Shown: one piece after another, positions 50,228-62,660 of the stretch
How the letters are laid out: each line of letters starts with the position of its first letter
How positions within the stretch are numbered: the first letter of the stretch is position 1
Source: Carnegiea gigantea
Lineage: Eukaryota; Streptophyta; Magnoliopsida; Caryophyllales; Cactaceae
Reading direction: 5' to 3'
DNA: 64,000 nucleotides
Assembly: GCA_029747015.1 (NCBI GenBank)
Contig: JAKOGI010002169.1
Span: 62,001-126,000 of the forward strand
Notes under the pieces: model-generated
Database searches by the model: none
Seen by the model: only the letters and a program-made list of their open reading frames with translations
What the model was told of the DNA's origin: nothing
Position numbers and translations under genes: made by a program

Positions 50228-51544
50228 TGATGATTATTGCTGAGTAGTTTTCACGATGATAAAATAAAATGTCATCCACTGAGATCATAGGGGATTAGCC
50301 TAGTTTTAGACATAGTTGTGAGGAGGGTTTTAGTGTGATTAACTAACCTAGATTACTCTTACATCTAAATCTAGACCAACTGCCCTATAAATGAGAGCTC
50401 AAATTCAACAAAATAAATGAGCTAAACTACTCTATCTATCATAAAACAAGGTTACAAGCATGTAACACTTAGCACATCAAATGAGTGATCAACGGGGCTC
50501 GACTTGGCTTGTGGCATGACATAGCTAAGGGCACGACATGACCACTAACATTTCCCAATATGTCCCCAAAGGATCATGCAAAATGAAAACCTATCATAAA
50601 ACTATCAACTAATTAATCTAATATTAAGTAATAAAAGTGAGGAGAGAGAAAGTTACTCATGAACCAATTTCACTTGATGACGCATTGTTCATGATCAATG
50701 TTCTTCTATTCATAAATAAATCACTATAAACACTAATCATGCTTAATCTTAACTTCCATTAATGATCCTTAAAGATGGCAAGCCTATAGTTGAAGCAATG
50801 GAGAAGAGGATTGAAAATCGGATTTTAACAGAAAGGATGATTTGGTTTAGAAGAGTAGACTAACGATTCAAATCCATTGGGATTGATCCACTAATCTCCC
50901 CACAATGCATAATTCATCAAAACTCATGGTTTGGGGGTGAGATTGAATGCCTTAAAAACAGAGAATTGTAAAGAACTTAAGAGAGAGAAAGTGAGGTTAG
51001 ATGCTAATGAGAGAAGAGTATCAAGAAAGTGCTAGAATTCTATCAAAGATTAACTTTCACTAATAAAGCAGAAGAATGTACAATAGCTCACTAGAGTGAG
51101 AAAAACTGCTATTCAAAAGATAAAACCCTAAAAATTAGATCTCGTGTCCACAAATTAGCCTAATTGTGTTTAAAATTCCCGCGCCTAAATTTTGACATCT
51201 TGCACTTTTTAGCTCCTCTTCAACTTCCTGAAAAATAGGGAAGGCATGAATGTACCACTTGGCATGGGCAGCCAATGCGCACTTTGCTAACTTTCTTTTT
51301 TTTGCTGTTTTCTAGGGTTGGCATAGTTTGGGCTTTCATGGTACGCCTGCGCTACTTTTTGGCATGTTCCCATCCTTTAGGCTTCTAAGTGGGTTGAAAA
51401 TTGCTCCACTTGGGAACTTCTTCATTTCTAATCCTACAAGACACAAAACACTAATAAATTACTACATCGATAGTTATCTATGAGGTAAAAGTAAGCGTGA
51501 AGAATGTCAAAATGGTATTAGTTAAAAACCAAACAAATACCACA
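50228..51544 (-). repeat. Left (3') LTR of the Athila/TR-GAG-like element
   Basis: About 1317 bp; + strand start TGATGATTATTGC, end AAATACCACA. The start boundary is inferred by analogy with related LTRs (ATCCACTGAGATCATAGG resembles ATCCCACAGAGACTAGG of the element at 16824). From about 50577 it aligns with 54952 onward. Confidence 0.6.
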
Positions 51545-53764
51545 TACTTAGATTTTACTCGACCTCAAGCAAAATATGAGGAAAACATCTTTTCATAGGT
51601 GAAACGGTTGCATTTAGCATATGTAACAAACCCTTTAAATCCCTTGGTCCCCTAAGTGGATGGGTATGGTCTTGTGAGAGTTATGAAAGGCATACCTAAA
51701 AAGTTTTAGAATAACAAAAGAAAAGAGAAAGAAAAATAGAACATTTTTTTGGTTTTTCATAAATTTTCATAAATTTTCACAAAGCAACATCCATAGGGCA
51801 ATAATGTACTCTTCAAGTAAACAACTCACCCAAATGACAAAGAGATGCATAGCACATGCATAGGGTACACAGTCAATATCCTTGGTCCTGCAAAATGGCA
51901 ATCATGCATCGTACCAACCCTTTTCAATGATGAGCAAACAATGGTTAGCTCACTTTAGGTTATGTGAAGCTCTCTTCTCCAGTATTTAAAAGATGGTATG
52001 GTTCTTGTCATGCTCAATCCATAAAATGCACTCTACTGTAAGTTTGACCAAGTTCTAATCCTCTACCACTAGAATGCACATACAAGTTGATGGTTAAGAG
52101 GACTTTTATGGTTTGTGATAAGGCTCATTTTAGGGGTTTGGAAATGGGCTAATGCTTTAGAAAATGAGAAGCTAATTAGCCAAAACAGAGGAGCTAACAA
52201 TTCTCTCACCATCAATTGCCATCACTTATTTGAATATATAATGAACAGAACCCTCTCAGAGTATAATGTCGTGACTTGAGTGAACTAAACGCAAGATGAA
52301 ACTTCTATGCCATGATTTTTATTCCATTTCTTTTGTTTTTATTGTTTTGTTTTTCTTCTCTTTTTTTTAGTTTTGCTTTTCTTAGTTGTTTTGCTTTTTT
52401 TTCTTTCAAACAAAAAACACTTGGCATTGAGATTTCGCACTTGACTAACTCATTCTTAATTTGCAAATAGCTTAGGTCAATCTACACATCCTATTCTTTT
52501 CTTTATTTATATCACATGTCAAGAACTGCTCCCCTCTATCATCCCTTAAGCCCCTCCAGAGTCATACTCCTTAGTCTTGGCCTACGTAAGAATATTATTT
52601 TTGGCCAAGGGTCAAAGGAATGGCATACAAAAAGAATGGTGACAATTAAGGCTCAAAGGTTTAGTCAGGGACACAATTATGCACATAGGAAAGGTTTTTG
52701 GCTAATGTAGCTTCATACTTCCATAAAGAACACCTCTTTCCTCTTATCATTCATGTAAATATGATATCTGGTTTCATAAAGGGCTAGGGAAAATTCTAAA
52801 GAGGGACAACTTTGAATGAGCAGACCATAAGTGATGAAACTGCCAAGTAAAGCTCAAAACCTCACAGGTTCACTCACCATGCTTACTATCATCTATTAGG
52901 TCAAAACCAAGCTTGAGTTACCATTAATTTGGACTTAACACCTATTAAATGCACCCTAAATAGATTGCATTCAAATTCAAATCACAAGGGATCATTATTG
53001 ATCAAAATTGTACCTTTTCCCCCAAAAACTCACTGTTTATAAGAAAAATTGGACAATCGTTGGAGTTTTTGAAAAAAAAATTTTCCTCTTTTTTTATTTT
53101 TCAAAAATTTTGGAGGAACGACCTCCTCGCTCCCACATTTAAAATGCACAATGTCCTTGTTGTGGGAATAAGGGCCCTAAAAAGGAAAAGAAAAGAAAAA
53201 GGAAAGGGAAAGAATAAATATGTACAAAGGAGAGAAAGAAAAATACCATGAAAAAGATGGAGATAAGATCACCAAGCGTGGATGCATATTTATAATGCAA
53301 ATGAAGCAGCTATTCTAAATGCAAGTATATACATTATATATGCTCTTAAAAGCCCATTAATGTTGCACTCAGATCTCACAACTTTTAAAAATCACATTCA
53401 TAACCCATCCATGTAAATTCCATAAGAACATGGCTAATCACAACCACAGTTCACCTCAAATGGCCTTCTCATGAACTTAATATCATAACATACGAGAGCA
53501 AGGGCTAGGGGGAAAGGAGATGCATATAAGAAAACCACCTACCTTATATGGGATACCCCTCATATGATATTCACATGTCATTTCCCGCTAAATATGTAAA
53601 TAATACTATGAAGTGTAATAGAGGGGTAGGGGATACAAATCACGATCATTGGGCCCTATCAAACCCAGGTGGTGGCCAAATGTACTGAGGAAAAGGGGAG
53701 AATGATGATGAACTCCCATGATCATCTATGAAAACATGATGTCACTCCTCTAATTCCCACATGG
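51545..53764 (-). other. Non-coding internal region of that element
   Basis: Includes the block at 51604-51690 (GTTGCATTTAGCATATG, AACAAACCCTTTAAATCC, GTCTTGTGAGAG) shared with about 32930-33005, and a CTCGCTCCCACATTT...TGTCCTTGTTG tract near 53128-53163 that parallels CCCACCCCCACACCTAAATC near 33963. Small open frames (52516-52710, 53060-53251) show no motif. Confidence 0.55.
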
Positions 53765-54955
53765 CGTCCCCTTATCGTTGGAAGAGCTAATTCATCCTCC
53801 TTCACTCTGTAATTCTCGGGCTTTTCTTATTGCTTTCTTGAGTCATTCGCCTCAACTGCCTCTCCTCTTGTCAATCAACAATCCTCCTAAAGTGTGTGAT
53901 TCCCTCTTGAATAGAATCCATACACCGAGTCATATGATGAATATCATGTCTCATCTCAGCACACCTCTCTCGTGGGCTGGCCACCTCTAATTAGACATTA
54001 GAGAAAGATTAGAGGAATGTACTATCAAAGGGTCTAAGAGCTAAAGAAGAGGAGACACCATTTCAAATGAAGATATTTGTTGGAATTAGGATTGGTGAGT
54101 TGGCTCATCCTCCACTTGTGTCTCAGCCCCTTATTACCTTCATGTCCTTCATGCCCCGCTTTATCACTCTCGCACTTGTCATCACCAAGCCCCTCATTAC
54201 TATCTCGTCCCATTGTATCTTCATAGGACACTACCCCTATCACATGACTAATTACTCTTATTGGCTATTGTTGTGTGCCCCACATCGGAGAGAGTGAAGA
54301 GCATTTGTCTGTGGTGCGGGTATTTGTAAGAGTCACCCTTAGTATCAATAATGCTTATATGGCATACGGTGGTGAGGTTAAGACTCTTTCCCAAGAAATA
54401 GGGCTCAAGGGATCCAACCTTCCACCATGATTTAATGCTTCGGTTATGGCAGTGATAGTGCCCTTAAAGCCAATGACATCTTGGTGGGTCGTTTTGGCCA
54501 CTTCCATAAGAAGGCGAATAATGAAGGCACTAGTGTGCACATGTTTGCCATTTAAGGCATACCAGATAATGGACAACTCTGCTTTCCTACACACTCTTTG
54601 GATATCATGACACCTAAAGATATTGTTTGCCATTGAACGTTGTAGGCAGCGAATGTTAATTTTGCATATGTTTATGGCCTTTTGTTTCCCGGAGTTAAGC
54701 ACGCAAGGTCTACCCCACCTATCACTATACATGTTGCATTTAAAAACAAGTGATGCTTAACTAAGCGGGGTTGGGTTTCCATCTCGTGACAACATCTCTA
54801 AAGGTATCAGCATAGATCAAGAGGTGAATAACATCACGAAAACCTCTCATACGCATCTTATGAGCAACATTGAACATGCGAAATGTAATTAACACCTCAT
54901 TGGCGCGGTAAAACCTGGGCCAATCAACATAAAGGAAACTCAAAGAATCACCCAA
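53765..54955 (-). pseudogene. Athila ORF1-like protein relic
   Basis: Minus strand, N- to C-terminal: DWPRFYRANEVLITFRMFNV (54761-54955), then NIRCLQRSMANNIFRCHDIQ, RKAELSIIWYALNGKHVHTS and VIGFKGTITAITEALNHGG (54355-54732), then after an unreadable gap MTRCMDSIQEGITHFRRIVD and EERQLRRMTQE near 53790-53950. The middle matches my memory of the Athila ORF1 / 'putative plant transposon protein' domain (R.L...laNtIf.R......v...El..LW..l....iNt..F....L..va......I..Gg.IT.iA.aLG). The charged tail fits the coiled end of such proteins. Stops and gaps show decay. Identification is from remembered patterns. Confidence 0.55.
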
Positions 54956-55942
54956 AAAGAAAACTATCTTAAAATTATCAACTAATTAATCTAATAATAA
55001 GGAATAAAAGTGAGGAGAGAGAAAGTTACCCACAAATCGATTTCACTTGATGATGGATTTTTCATGATCAATGTTCTTCTATTTATCTATAACTCACCAT
55101 AAAACACTAATCAAGCCCAATCTTCACTTCCATTGATGATCCTTAAACCTTGAAATGCTAAACCCATAGTTGAAACAATGAAGGAGGGGATTGAAAAGAG
55201 GATTTTAAAAGAAAGGATGATTAGATTTTGAGGAGTACATTAAGGGTTCAAATCCATCGGGATTGATCCAACAATCTCCCCACACCGACTCAATCATCAA
55301 AACCCATGGTTTGTACTGAGATTGAAGGCCTAAAGTTGAGAATTATGAGGAATTTATGAGAGAGAAAGTGAGATTAGATGCTAATGAGAGAAGAGTATCA
55401 AGACTACGTTAAAAGCAAATCAAAGATTAACTTTTATTAATGGAGATGAAGAGTCTACTATAGCTCACTGGAGAGAAGAAAACTGATATTCAAAAGTTAA
55501 AATCCCAAAAATCAAATATAACCCTTACAAATAAGCCTAATCGTGTTTAAATACAAATAGGCTCATATTTGACCCATGGAATGCCCTTCCCATGTGAAAA
55601 TTCTGCCAACTTCCAAAGTTAAGTTCCTCTTTAGCTTTCTAAAAAACAAGGGTGGCAAGGGTGTGCCACTTGGTGCGGGTCGCCATCATCATTTTACTGA
55701 CTTTCCTTTTTTATTGTTTTCTAGGTTGGCATAATTTAGCTTCCTTAGAATACCTGAGCTGCTTTTTGGTAGGTTTCCAACCCTTAGGCTTCTAACTAGG
55801 TTTAAAATTGCTGTAATTTAGAACTTATGCTAATCCTATAAGACATAAAGCACTAATAAATCACTACATTGATAGTATTTATGAGCTAAAATCAAGATTG
55901 ATGGATATCAAACTATATCGTTAGATACCAAACAATTATGTG
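54952..55942 (-). repeat. Right (5') LTR of that element, start missing
   Basis: Aligns with 50577-51544: GGAGAGAGAAAGTTAC, GGGATTGATCCA, AGAGTATCAAGA, CTTAGGCTTCTAA. About 350 bp that begin the partner LTR are absent here, so the junction at 54952 is a deletion or recombination point. Confidence 0.65.
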
Positions 55943-57483
55943 AGTTGTGATAGACATCATTCCCACAAACACTTAGAGTAGGCATTAGCATTTGCCTTTG
56001 TACCCACGCCCCACAAATACCAAGTAAGTCAGGGATGTGAGAAAAAGCCTATGCATGAGTGAAATATGGGTTGAGAGAACCATTAGTAAGAGAAAACCTA
56101 TATTTACCTTACTCTTGGATGACTTAAACACCAGAGAGGAAGTGACACCCCAATTTTGGAATGAAGCCCTCATAAGGTTATGCCTCTTAATGATTCTCAC
56201 CTATCTTGTGAATGTGGGCCGCCACTCTCTTTTGACATGAGTCGTGATGTGTACATTGGGATTTTCAACAAGCTAATGAGTGCTAGTTCTTTGGCATTCA
56301 ATTACTTAGAGAAAAGGGCCCCTATGATTTTGAAGGACTCTTATATGTTCAAGAGTGGTGGATTTCCTAGCATGTTGGCTATTTTTAAACCCAAAGAAAC
56401 TGACAAGCTCTCAAGGTTGGCACTAATGGGTTACAATCCCAAAGATTTGACCGTAAATCCTTGTCAAACTGGGGAGGCTGATACATATCGAGACCCCCCT
56501 GGCCTCGCATCATGATTTGAAGATGGTGTTTCACCTTGCAAATAGGATTAAAAATTGGTAAAATATGTCTCATTATCAAATTACTTAAGTCTAATATTGG
56601 GAAATATTTCCAATAAGATGTTTGCATTTTAATTCCCTAAACCTGCAAAAACCTTATATGCACTAGTGTAGATTTGTGCTGGTAAATTTTGCTAAATTTG
56701 GGTAAAGTTTTTTTTCAGACTAATGATGCTCAATTGATGCAAGGCCAACTATTTTTTTAAGTTAAGAGTCAATTTTAGCCTTATATGCTAAAAATTAACA
56801 TTAGATTCCATTCGAGAAAGAAATGGTCAAAATTATAAGGAGTGTGCATAAAATTCAGTTTTAGAACCATCTAGATTTTGGCTCAGTTGCAGAGGGATGT
56901 ATCTATAGTCTATGGTGTTTTCTGCTGTTGAATAAATCTACACTCACTAAGGTGGAGGCACCTCCATTGGTGAAGTATGACTTTCTAGAAGGTTCACAGA
57001 AGATGGGGAGGAAATCCTAGAAATTACAGCTCAAAGCAATTGTCTATATCTTTGACATTTTGATTTTGTTCTAGGATATTTTGTAGGACTTTCATTAGTC
57101 CTCTTACCCCAAAAATATATCACCTTATTTGTCTTATTTGGGGTGTTTATAAACTTATTTTCCTTAATGTATACTAAGATTTGATGAACAAATAAACTGA
57201 AGGGCTCGAGGTCATTTCCTTTCTCAAAAATCTGTTAATCTTTAACTCTAGTTTAGAGTGGTGATTTGGAGTCTCCTTTATAAAATTCTTTTTAGTAGCT
57301 CTAAGGCTTAAGAAGAGATATTGGATGGAAAGTGTTTATCTTTTTTTAGGGTCTCAATTTTAGATATTAGTCTCACAATCACCTTGATTGTTTAAGATTG
57401 CGTCTAAAGAGGAGCTTCCATTGTTTTTAGGTTTCTCTTGAGTAATGATGATCTTGGGCATTGATGATTCATCTCTTATCATT
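55943..57483 (+). other. No recognised gene; short unassigned open frames
   Basis: Two overlapping + frames (56037-56240 and 56180-56515) can be joined by a shift near 56180-56200 and carry residues such as EVTPQFWNEALIRL and RAPMILKDSYMFKSGGFPSM. I do not recognise the family. The rest is AT-rich. The end near 57200-57480 may be the LTR of the next gag relic, because a weak primer-site-like TGCTATCAGCG lies at 57484. Confidence 0.4.
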
Positions 57484-58370
57484 TGCTATCAGCGATGAAG
57501 CTCCTCTTTTGGTTGGTTGTTGAATCAAACCCTTATCTCTATTGATTTAATCAGAGTCCTCACATACATCCCAAGTCCATACCCAAAATCTACAGTTTAG
57601 TTTCACCAAATTACTCTCATTTACCTATGTTAATAAATCTTTTTTAGTCCACAAAAAAAAAACCAAAAAATAGCCTAAACGTGAACCCAACCCAAACAAA
57701 ATCTAACAAGAAAGCTTCACTAAAACCATTAAAAAAAAAAACCAACCAGTGCCCATCATGAATAGTCCATTATCCACTCCACAGTCTATGACCTCCCTCC
57801 CCCTGCCCCATTCTTCTAGCTTTCTTTCCCCTAACCTTTTTTGTGTGCTTTTCCCTCTACAATGAAGGATAGGACTATCCTTGATTTTCAAGTTCAAGGA
57901 AGAAAGCTTATAAAGCAAATGGCACAAGTAAAACAGGCCATGAAAAAACCTCTTTGTTTTGAAGGTATTAGTTTGAATCATACCATTTACTTGAGATAGG
58001 TTCAAACACTTCTAGATTATTTTGAGGCCAAAGGATATTTGGGTGAAGTATGATAGCTAGTTAAAAACTCCAAGGTTATGCCCAATATTGCTTTAAATAC
58101 CGTAGGAGGGTAATAGCTCTTTAAGGCAAGCCTAGAATTAAGACTTGGAGTTGGGTCAAGTCATCCATAGATGTAAGGTTCAAACTAAATCAAGTACTTA
58201 AAGAAGAACCCTTGAAAAAGGAATCCATTGGTGCTCAATAGAAGATCAAGGCTTAAGAAGGTGTGATCTTCATTATGCCACACGAAGGAGAGTCCTTAGA
58301 CGATCATGAGCCTACCATGGTGCTAGAAGATGCCAATGAAGAAAATGAAATCATTTTGGATCTTGAAGAG
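57484..58370 (+). pseudogene. Ty3/gypsy-type leader and gag relic, copy 2
   Basis: Homologous to 49341-49990: the leader (TTTCACCAAATTACTCTCAT-type), then a gag-like frame from about 57861 with DRTILDFQVQGRKLIKQMAQ, VKQAMKKPLCFEGISLNHTI and YFEAKGYLGEV, with stops. Near its end LIMPHEGESLDDHEPTMVLE reads open. It is cut at about 58371 by the chromovirus LTR. A weak initiator-Met-like site lies at 57484-57494. Confidence 0.55.
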
Positions 58371-59303
58371 TCTGACAACCTAACTTGTAATTACTTGGGT
58401 AGGCTTAATGTTTAAACTTTAGTAGCTAATACCGCGGAAGTATAAGGTTAGAACGTTACCACAATCAAAGAAAGGATAAAGTTTAAATTAATTTACTTAC
58501 CATAACCACTATAGCACACTTCAACTTATATGACAACCAAATGGTGTACGATCTATACATTCTTAAACTCAAATGAAAGTCCATCAAACCACGGAACTTA
58601 TACTTTGATGATCCTTCACTTTATGAAATGTCACTATGAGCTTGTCTAAACTTGATTAACTATCTCCTTGCTTCCCAGGTATTCTCAAGTCAAGAGTTCA
58701 CAATTTATTTACCTAAAGCATAAAACACAAAAATACATTTGCTCCTATACTGTAAAGATAGAAATTCATTTTTCAATGAGCACGCGCATTTCAATTCATT
58801 TTGGCTCAAAAAAGGGGAAAGAGAAATTTTTATTAGAAATTATTGCCAATTATTATATGAAATTAGAACCCAATTGATGAGCTCATTTGTATGATGTGAC
58901 CATTGAGTAAGTTGCACACCTCTTAAGTCGATCGTTAAGTCTGACTTAAAGTCACGCGGGTAAATTGTTAGGCCTAAGCCCTCGTAATTGATAATTGATA
59001 ATTGATGGGTCAACTTGATCATATGAAAAAAAAAAATGCTTCAATATAATTCATTAAATCCTTTTATATTGTGAAATTTTGGGATTTATAAAAATATGTG
59101 AATTTTTGAAAGATAAAGACAACAACCATACCTAGATTTAAAATCTCTCTTATCTCTTTTGTAAAGTATTCATTTATGGCACAATGACAATGAAAGTGGA
59201 CTCATTTTTGTTTCAATAGGCTTTCTATGATTAGTAGAGCTTAGATAATTCTAATTGTTACAATCTGAGTAACTAACCCATAATTACCTTGTCATTTTTC
59301 TTA

Positions 59304-59991
59304 GGTAGTGTTTGGTTGGGAAAAATTATTTTCCCAAAAAATAGTTTTGTAATTTTCCGTTGTTTGGTATAATAAAGGATGGAAATCTATTTTTTAAGGA
59401 AAGTGATGACCTCCCCAATAGAGGAAAATGATTTTATTTTTTTGAGAAGATAGGAAGTTGATTTTCTTCCTTGAATTCTTTGATGATATGGTCAACTAAA
59501 ATTTAGGTGCAAATTTTGATGTCAATAGTTTGGATCAAAACTTGATCATCAGATAAGAAAGATTAAAATAGGCTCAAATCTAGATTTTGAAGACGACATT
59601 CCTTCATTTGGTCAATATTTTTGTCCGCAACGACAATTCAATCGACATTTTTTTTACTTAAACAATTTATTTGATGTTGTTCATCGTTAAAACAACATCA
59701 ATGGTTTAGATTTAAACTTGATTATCTGAGAGGAAGTATTAAAAAAATTCAAATATGAACTTTAAGTTCAAAATTCCTTCATTTAGTTAACATTTATGTC
59801 TACTATGGCTATTCAGTTGATATACTTTGCTATTTAAACAATTCACTTAATATTTTTCTTTTTTTCATGAGAAATGATTTATCTTATACCAAACAACGAA
59901 AATGTTACATGAAAATCAATTTTCCTTAGAAAAATATTTTCTATAGAAAATAATTTTCAGGAAAACATTTTCCTTCCTACCATACACTACC
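59304..59991. mobile_element. Tourist-like (PIF/Harbinger-type) non-autonomous element
   Basis: Ends GGTAGTGTTTGGTTGGGAAA and (right end, reverse complement) GGTAGTGTATGGTAGGAAGG, with TTA on both outer sides (59301-59303, 59992-59994), the 3-bp TWA duplication of PIF/Harbinger elements. Sub-terminal parts are also inverted (AAAAATTATTTTCC and GGAAAATGTTTTCC). The interior has two ~177-bp units also related to 38960-39440. No transposase. Confidence 0.75.
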
Positions 59992-60091
59992 TTAGTTACA
60001 AGCATACCCAAGTTTATCTAACTAGGCTTGCAATTAAAATCTTATTTCCCACTCATTATTAAATTCATTTTTATTAAACCCTTCTTTCGCT

Positions 60092-60182
60092 ATTATTGTT
60101 ATTATCATCATCATCATCGTCATCATCATTATTATTATCATTATTGTTCCTATCATTACTATTATTGGTATTATTATTATTT
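60092..60182. repeat. (ATT/ATC)n trinucleotide microsatellite
   Basis: Compound run of ATT, ATC and ATG-like triplets, interrupted, inside the LTR. Confidence 0.9.
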
Positions 60183-61714
60183 CAATAGCCATCTCTTATG
60201 AATTAGCAATCACTTCGAAAAAGGATTAGGTTAAACACACTAATCTAGGGGCCTACTTTTATTTCCAATTTGATAGCTATGGTCCTAGAATCAAATTGAG
60301 ATGACATTAATTTTTAAAATCTTTCGTAAATTTGAGATACCATTACATGCTTGGATTACAAAGGAATAGATTATTTTTCACTTAGTTAAGCATGGTTCAA
60401 CCCTTAATAATCTCTTTGGGTAGTACTGGTACTTAATTTTATCATTAAAACTAGCCATAACCTTTCATCCCCACTACTTGTATTAAATTGTTAGGGGCCA
60501 ACTTCAACATAACTTTTAATCCCTATCACACTCAACTTATACATTGCAATGTGGCTCCTAAATTAAACTCCAAATATGTGACAAGTTTACTCATTTCAAA
60601 ATCTCTAGTGACACCTTTCCTTCCTTTCTTCAACCCCCAACCCCAAGCTTTTCTTCATTCTCTCAACTCTTTAATGGAAAAACCCTAACACACATACATC
60701 AATTTTTAATTTCTTTCAAATACACACAACAAAATTCATTAATTTCAACCCAATCAACAAACATGAGTTCACTTTCACAATCCATACTCAAGACCCATTT
60801 TCTCCATGAAAACCCACAAACACCCAACCTTTTCAATTGTCAGATTTACCATAATAAACTATAAATTCACACAAACCGACACTTATCTAGTTAGGAAAAC
60901 ATATTTACTAACTAAATTAAGAAGAAAAATGGTGAAAACAAGTGGATGAGGACTTAGCATTCTCCTTTCAATTACCAAACGAACAAGGCAAGGAGAAGTC
61001 AAAGAAGATGGGTGGTTATGTGACCAAGCTCCAGTTAGCACCAGGAGACACCAGCAACTACTACAAGCCAGTGGTAGGCAGCACAACTGGCAATAGAATA
61101 GGGGGCTGACATTGAGAAGAAAACAGGGCTGGAGGTGCGCCACTGTGACGAAAAAGTGGGTGTGCTATGTGGGGCGAGTGAAAAAGAAGGGGGGGTTAAC
61201 TAATTTAGATCAATTTTTCATCTGCCCTCCTAAAATCTAGATATTTTCTTTTTTTTTCTATAAAAGCAATTTTTCTCTTCTAACTTGTAAATATTTAGGG
61301 CTAATAATTAGGCCACTTTTAGTGTCTTCATAGCTTATTCAGAAGAAAATTATAAGCTTCATCGAAATCAATTACTATGTCCTTTTACATGTATTCTCAT
61401 TTTGTTTATTCAAATTATTATTTCATTTGCATAATGTTGATGATCAAATATTTTGAGTGCGCGTGTGTGTATATATGTTCCATGGAAAATTATAACTTTT
61501 TTCCCACTTTTATAAATGGGCTAATTTTTTCTTCATTTATTTATAAGCTCTTAATGATTTTATTCGAAGCAAATAAAATCTCATTGCAACGTCATTTCGT
61601 TGTCTCAACCTGCAGACGCATAAATATTTCAAATGCTGAATTGAAATTTGGCACTCAACTTTGTTAAATTAAAATTAACTAAAGTAATTAAATTGTTAGA
61701 TTCGATCTATTATA

Positions 61715-61728
61715 GCCTTTCCCTTAAA
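61715..61728 (-). other. Polypurine tract of the second chromovirus
   Basis: Minus strand TTTAAGGGAAAGGC directly before the LTR start TATAAT (decayed TGTAAT). Confidence 0.75.
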
Positions 61729-62110
61729 ATAAGTTTCACCCTCAAAACTTGAAAATTTGAAGTAGTATCTTATTTAACTCAAAATAAATAAGGATATTTG
61801 TTTCTCATATCCTTCTCAGTCTCCGATGTGGCTTTTGATGTAGCATGGTAGCTCATGATACTTTGACTAGGGAAAGGCTCTTAATTAACTAAAGGGTGCT
61901 CCTCATAACCCAGATTTTCAGCAACCTATATGGTTCTATCACAATGTCATGATTTAGGTCCGCAACGTGTTTTTTAAGTTGTTGAACATGGAAAACACTA
62001 TGAACATGCTTGAGTTCTATTGGTAAAGCCAATTTACAAGCCACTGGATTTAGCTGTTCAATGATTTCATTGGACCTAATATACCTAGGGCTCAATTTTT
62101 CCCTGATATT
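61729..62110 (-). pseudogene. Integrase C-terminus and chromodomain relic
   Basis: 61889-62095 reads SPRYIRSNEIIEQLNPVACK, LALPIELKHVHSVFHVQQLK, matching the GPY/F region of chromovirus integrase (L.pRYiGPyeI.er...VAY.LaLP..l..vH.VFHVS.L.k). Downstream, broken frames give ATSKATSETEKDMRNKYPYL, the end of a chromodomain (EATWE.E..M...YP.LF), then the pol tail. In-frame stops are present. Confidence 0.88.
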
Positions 62111-62660
62111 AAACCTCGTAACACTTGTGACTGGTGATACTTTAGGAATACTTTACCCTTCACTTGAAACTTAGGGGTTTGCTCCTTTTATCACCATAAC
62201 TCTTAATGGTCTCTTGGCTGAACTCTGGCCCTATAATCAATGTTCCATCTACCTCACACCAACATAATGAGATTCTACACTTTCTCTCGTATAGTCCTTT
62301 AAAAAGGAGCCACCTTAATGGTTAACTAAGAACTATTGTTGTAGGAGAATTCTACTGAAGGGAAATAATGTTCCTATTTTTCTTGAAAGTCAAGCACATA
62401 TGTTCTTAGCATATCCTATAAGATATGATTTACCCTCTCAGTTTGTTCATCAGTATTGGGGTGATATGAACCACTGAAGTTCAACTTATTTCCAAAAGAT
62501 TTCAGTAAAGATGGCCAAAACGGGTCGAAACCTCTTATCGCTATCAAGTTTTACAATTATGCCAACCGCTCTCTACACCCCAGTCATGAATTGATACAAA
62601 ATAGGCAAATTTATTGAGTCTATCAATAATAACCCGACATTCTTTTTTTCTTTTTTTTTT
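62111..62660 (-). pseudogene. Ty3/gypsy integrase core relic
   Basis: Minus strand, several frames: RVIIDRLNKFAYFV (compare ViVDRLTKsAHFi), FDPFWPSLLKSFGNKLNF (compare RFtS.FWks.q.alGt.l.f), SGSYHPNTDEQTERVNHIL (compare AYHPQTDGQsERvNq.LE, keeping the catalytic Glu), VEFSYNNS (lvEFAYNNS) and WNIDYRARVQPRD. Stops throughout. The second catalytic Asp region is shifted and unclear. Confidence 0.88.

Larger units (their letters stand above)
50228..55942 (-). mobile_element. Minus-strand Athila/TR-GAG-like element with a truncated 5' LTR
   Basis: Direct repeats 50228-51544 and about 54952-55942 share long near-identical stretches (CTTGATGA...TTCATGATCAATGTTCTTCTA-type and GGGATTGATCCA...AATCTCCCCACA). 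The internal region shares a non-coding block with the element at 31509-37212, and minus-strand ORF1-like fragments lie at 53765-54955. The right LTR starts without a primer site: coding-like sequence abuts it. I infer a minus-strand element that lost its leader. No duplication could be tested because the right outer end is uncertain. Confidence 0.6.
58371..61714 (-). repeat. 3' LTR of the second chromovirus
   Basis: About 3344 bp including a 688-bp Tourist-like insertion. The right end is ATCTATTATA (from ATTACA), directly followed by a pyrimidine tract on the + strand. The open frame at 60488-60688 and others inside are not conserved proteins. Confidence 0.7.
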
